This document shows positions 5,592 through 5,624 of a DNA stretch of 5,624 bases, one piece after another. A program made the position numbers and the translations under genes. Positions within the stretch are counted from its first letter, which is position 1. Every line of letters starts with the position of its first letter. Below the pieces are notes generated by a model that was not told the DNA's origin, searched no databases, and saw only the letters and a list, made by a program, of their open reading frames with translations. The stretch is from Planctomycetota bacterium (GTDB taxonomy: Bacteria > Planctomycetota > UBA11346): assembly GCA_007131555.1 (NCBI GenBank), contig SLQH01000027.1:1-5624 (forward strand), written 5' to 3'.

Positions 5592-5624
5592 TCCCGACGG
5601 ATTCATGGGTTGGCTTTCACAGGC

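Larger units (their letters stand above)
5513..5624 (-). mobile_element. 3' end of a group II intron (retroelement), cut by the window edge
   Basis: The minus strand from the right edge to 5513 contains, in order, a short part of domain IV, a domain V hairpin and a domain VI hairpin ending in CTCTAC, which gives the AY 3' end typical of group II introns. Group II introns are self-splicing ribozymes that move by reverse splicing into DNA with a reverse transcriptase usually encoded in domain IV. That gene, domains I-III and the 5' splice site would lie beyond 5624, so it cannot be judged whether the intron is complete or a remnant. The predicted 3' exon begins TGAGAGAAATG at 5512 and reads leftward. 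In one minus frame the last codons before 5607 end in a TGA (5607-5605), a candidate end for the encoded protein, but six codons are too few to call it. Confidence 0.85.

Overview
This is a GC-rich bacterial chromosome segment with five protein-coding genes, one of them cut by the left edge, and the 3' end of a group II intron at the right edge. The organism cannot be named from the sequence. It uses the homodimeric (alpha2) glycyl-tRNA synthetase, which argues against a typical proteobacterium. Most starts have weak or no Shine-Dalgarno sequence. Planctomycetota, Verrucomicrobiota or a related phylum would fit, but that is a low-confidence guess.

Layout, left to right. Positions 2-106 are the last 34 codons of a RecD/UvrD-type helicase, best matched by the tail of exonuclease V subunit RecD. 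After a 93-bp gap with a hairpin comes glyS (200-1927, +), glycyl-tRNA synthetase with extra internal sequence and a degraded zinc site. It converges, 16 bp apart, with a minus-strand gene (1944-2825) for a four-helix membrane protein carrying a YdcF/ElyC (DUF218) domain. That gene diverges from aroG (2920-3975, +), a class I alpha DAHP synthase in which every catalytic residue checked is intact. Their shared 94-bp spacer and the membrane-protein start codon contain several inverted repeats that could be an operator. After a hairpin and a less GC-rich gap comes an RluA-family pseudouridine synthase (about 4159-5280, +).

From 5281 to 5512 there is no convincing gene. Base composition and codon pattern change, and a terminator-like hairpin points left. 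From 5513 to the window end the minus strand reads as the 3' end of a group II intron: a catalytic domain V hairpin (5559-5591), a domain VI hairpin with a bulged branch-point A (5519), and a 3' splice site between 5513 and 5512. The rest of the intron and any reverse transcriptase gene lie beyond the right edge.

The genes are housekeeping functions (recombination, tRNA charging, envelope, aromatic amino-acid synthesis, RNA modification) without a shared pathway; alternating strands and sizeable gaps suggest mostly single-gene transcription units. The intron end is the main accessory element. I saw no CRISPR array, tRNA, rRNA, toxin-antitoxin pair or defence system.
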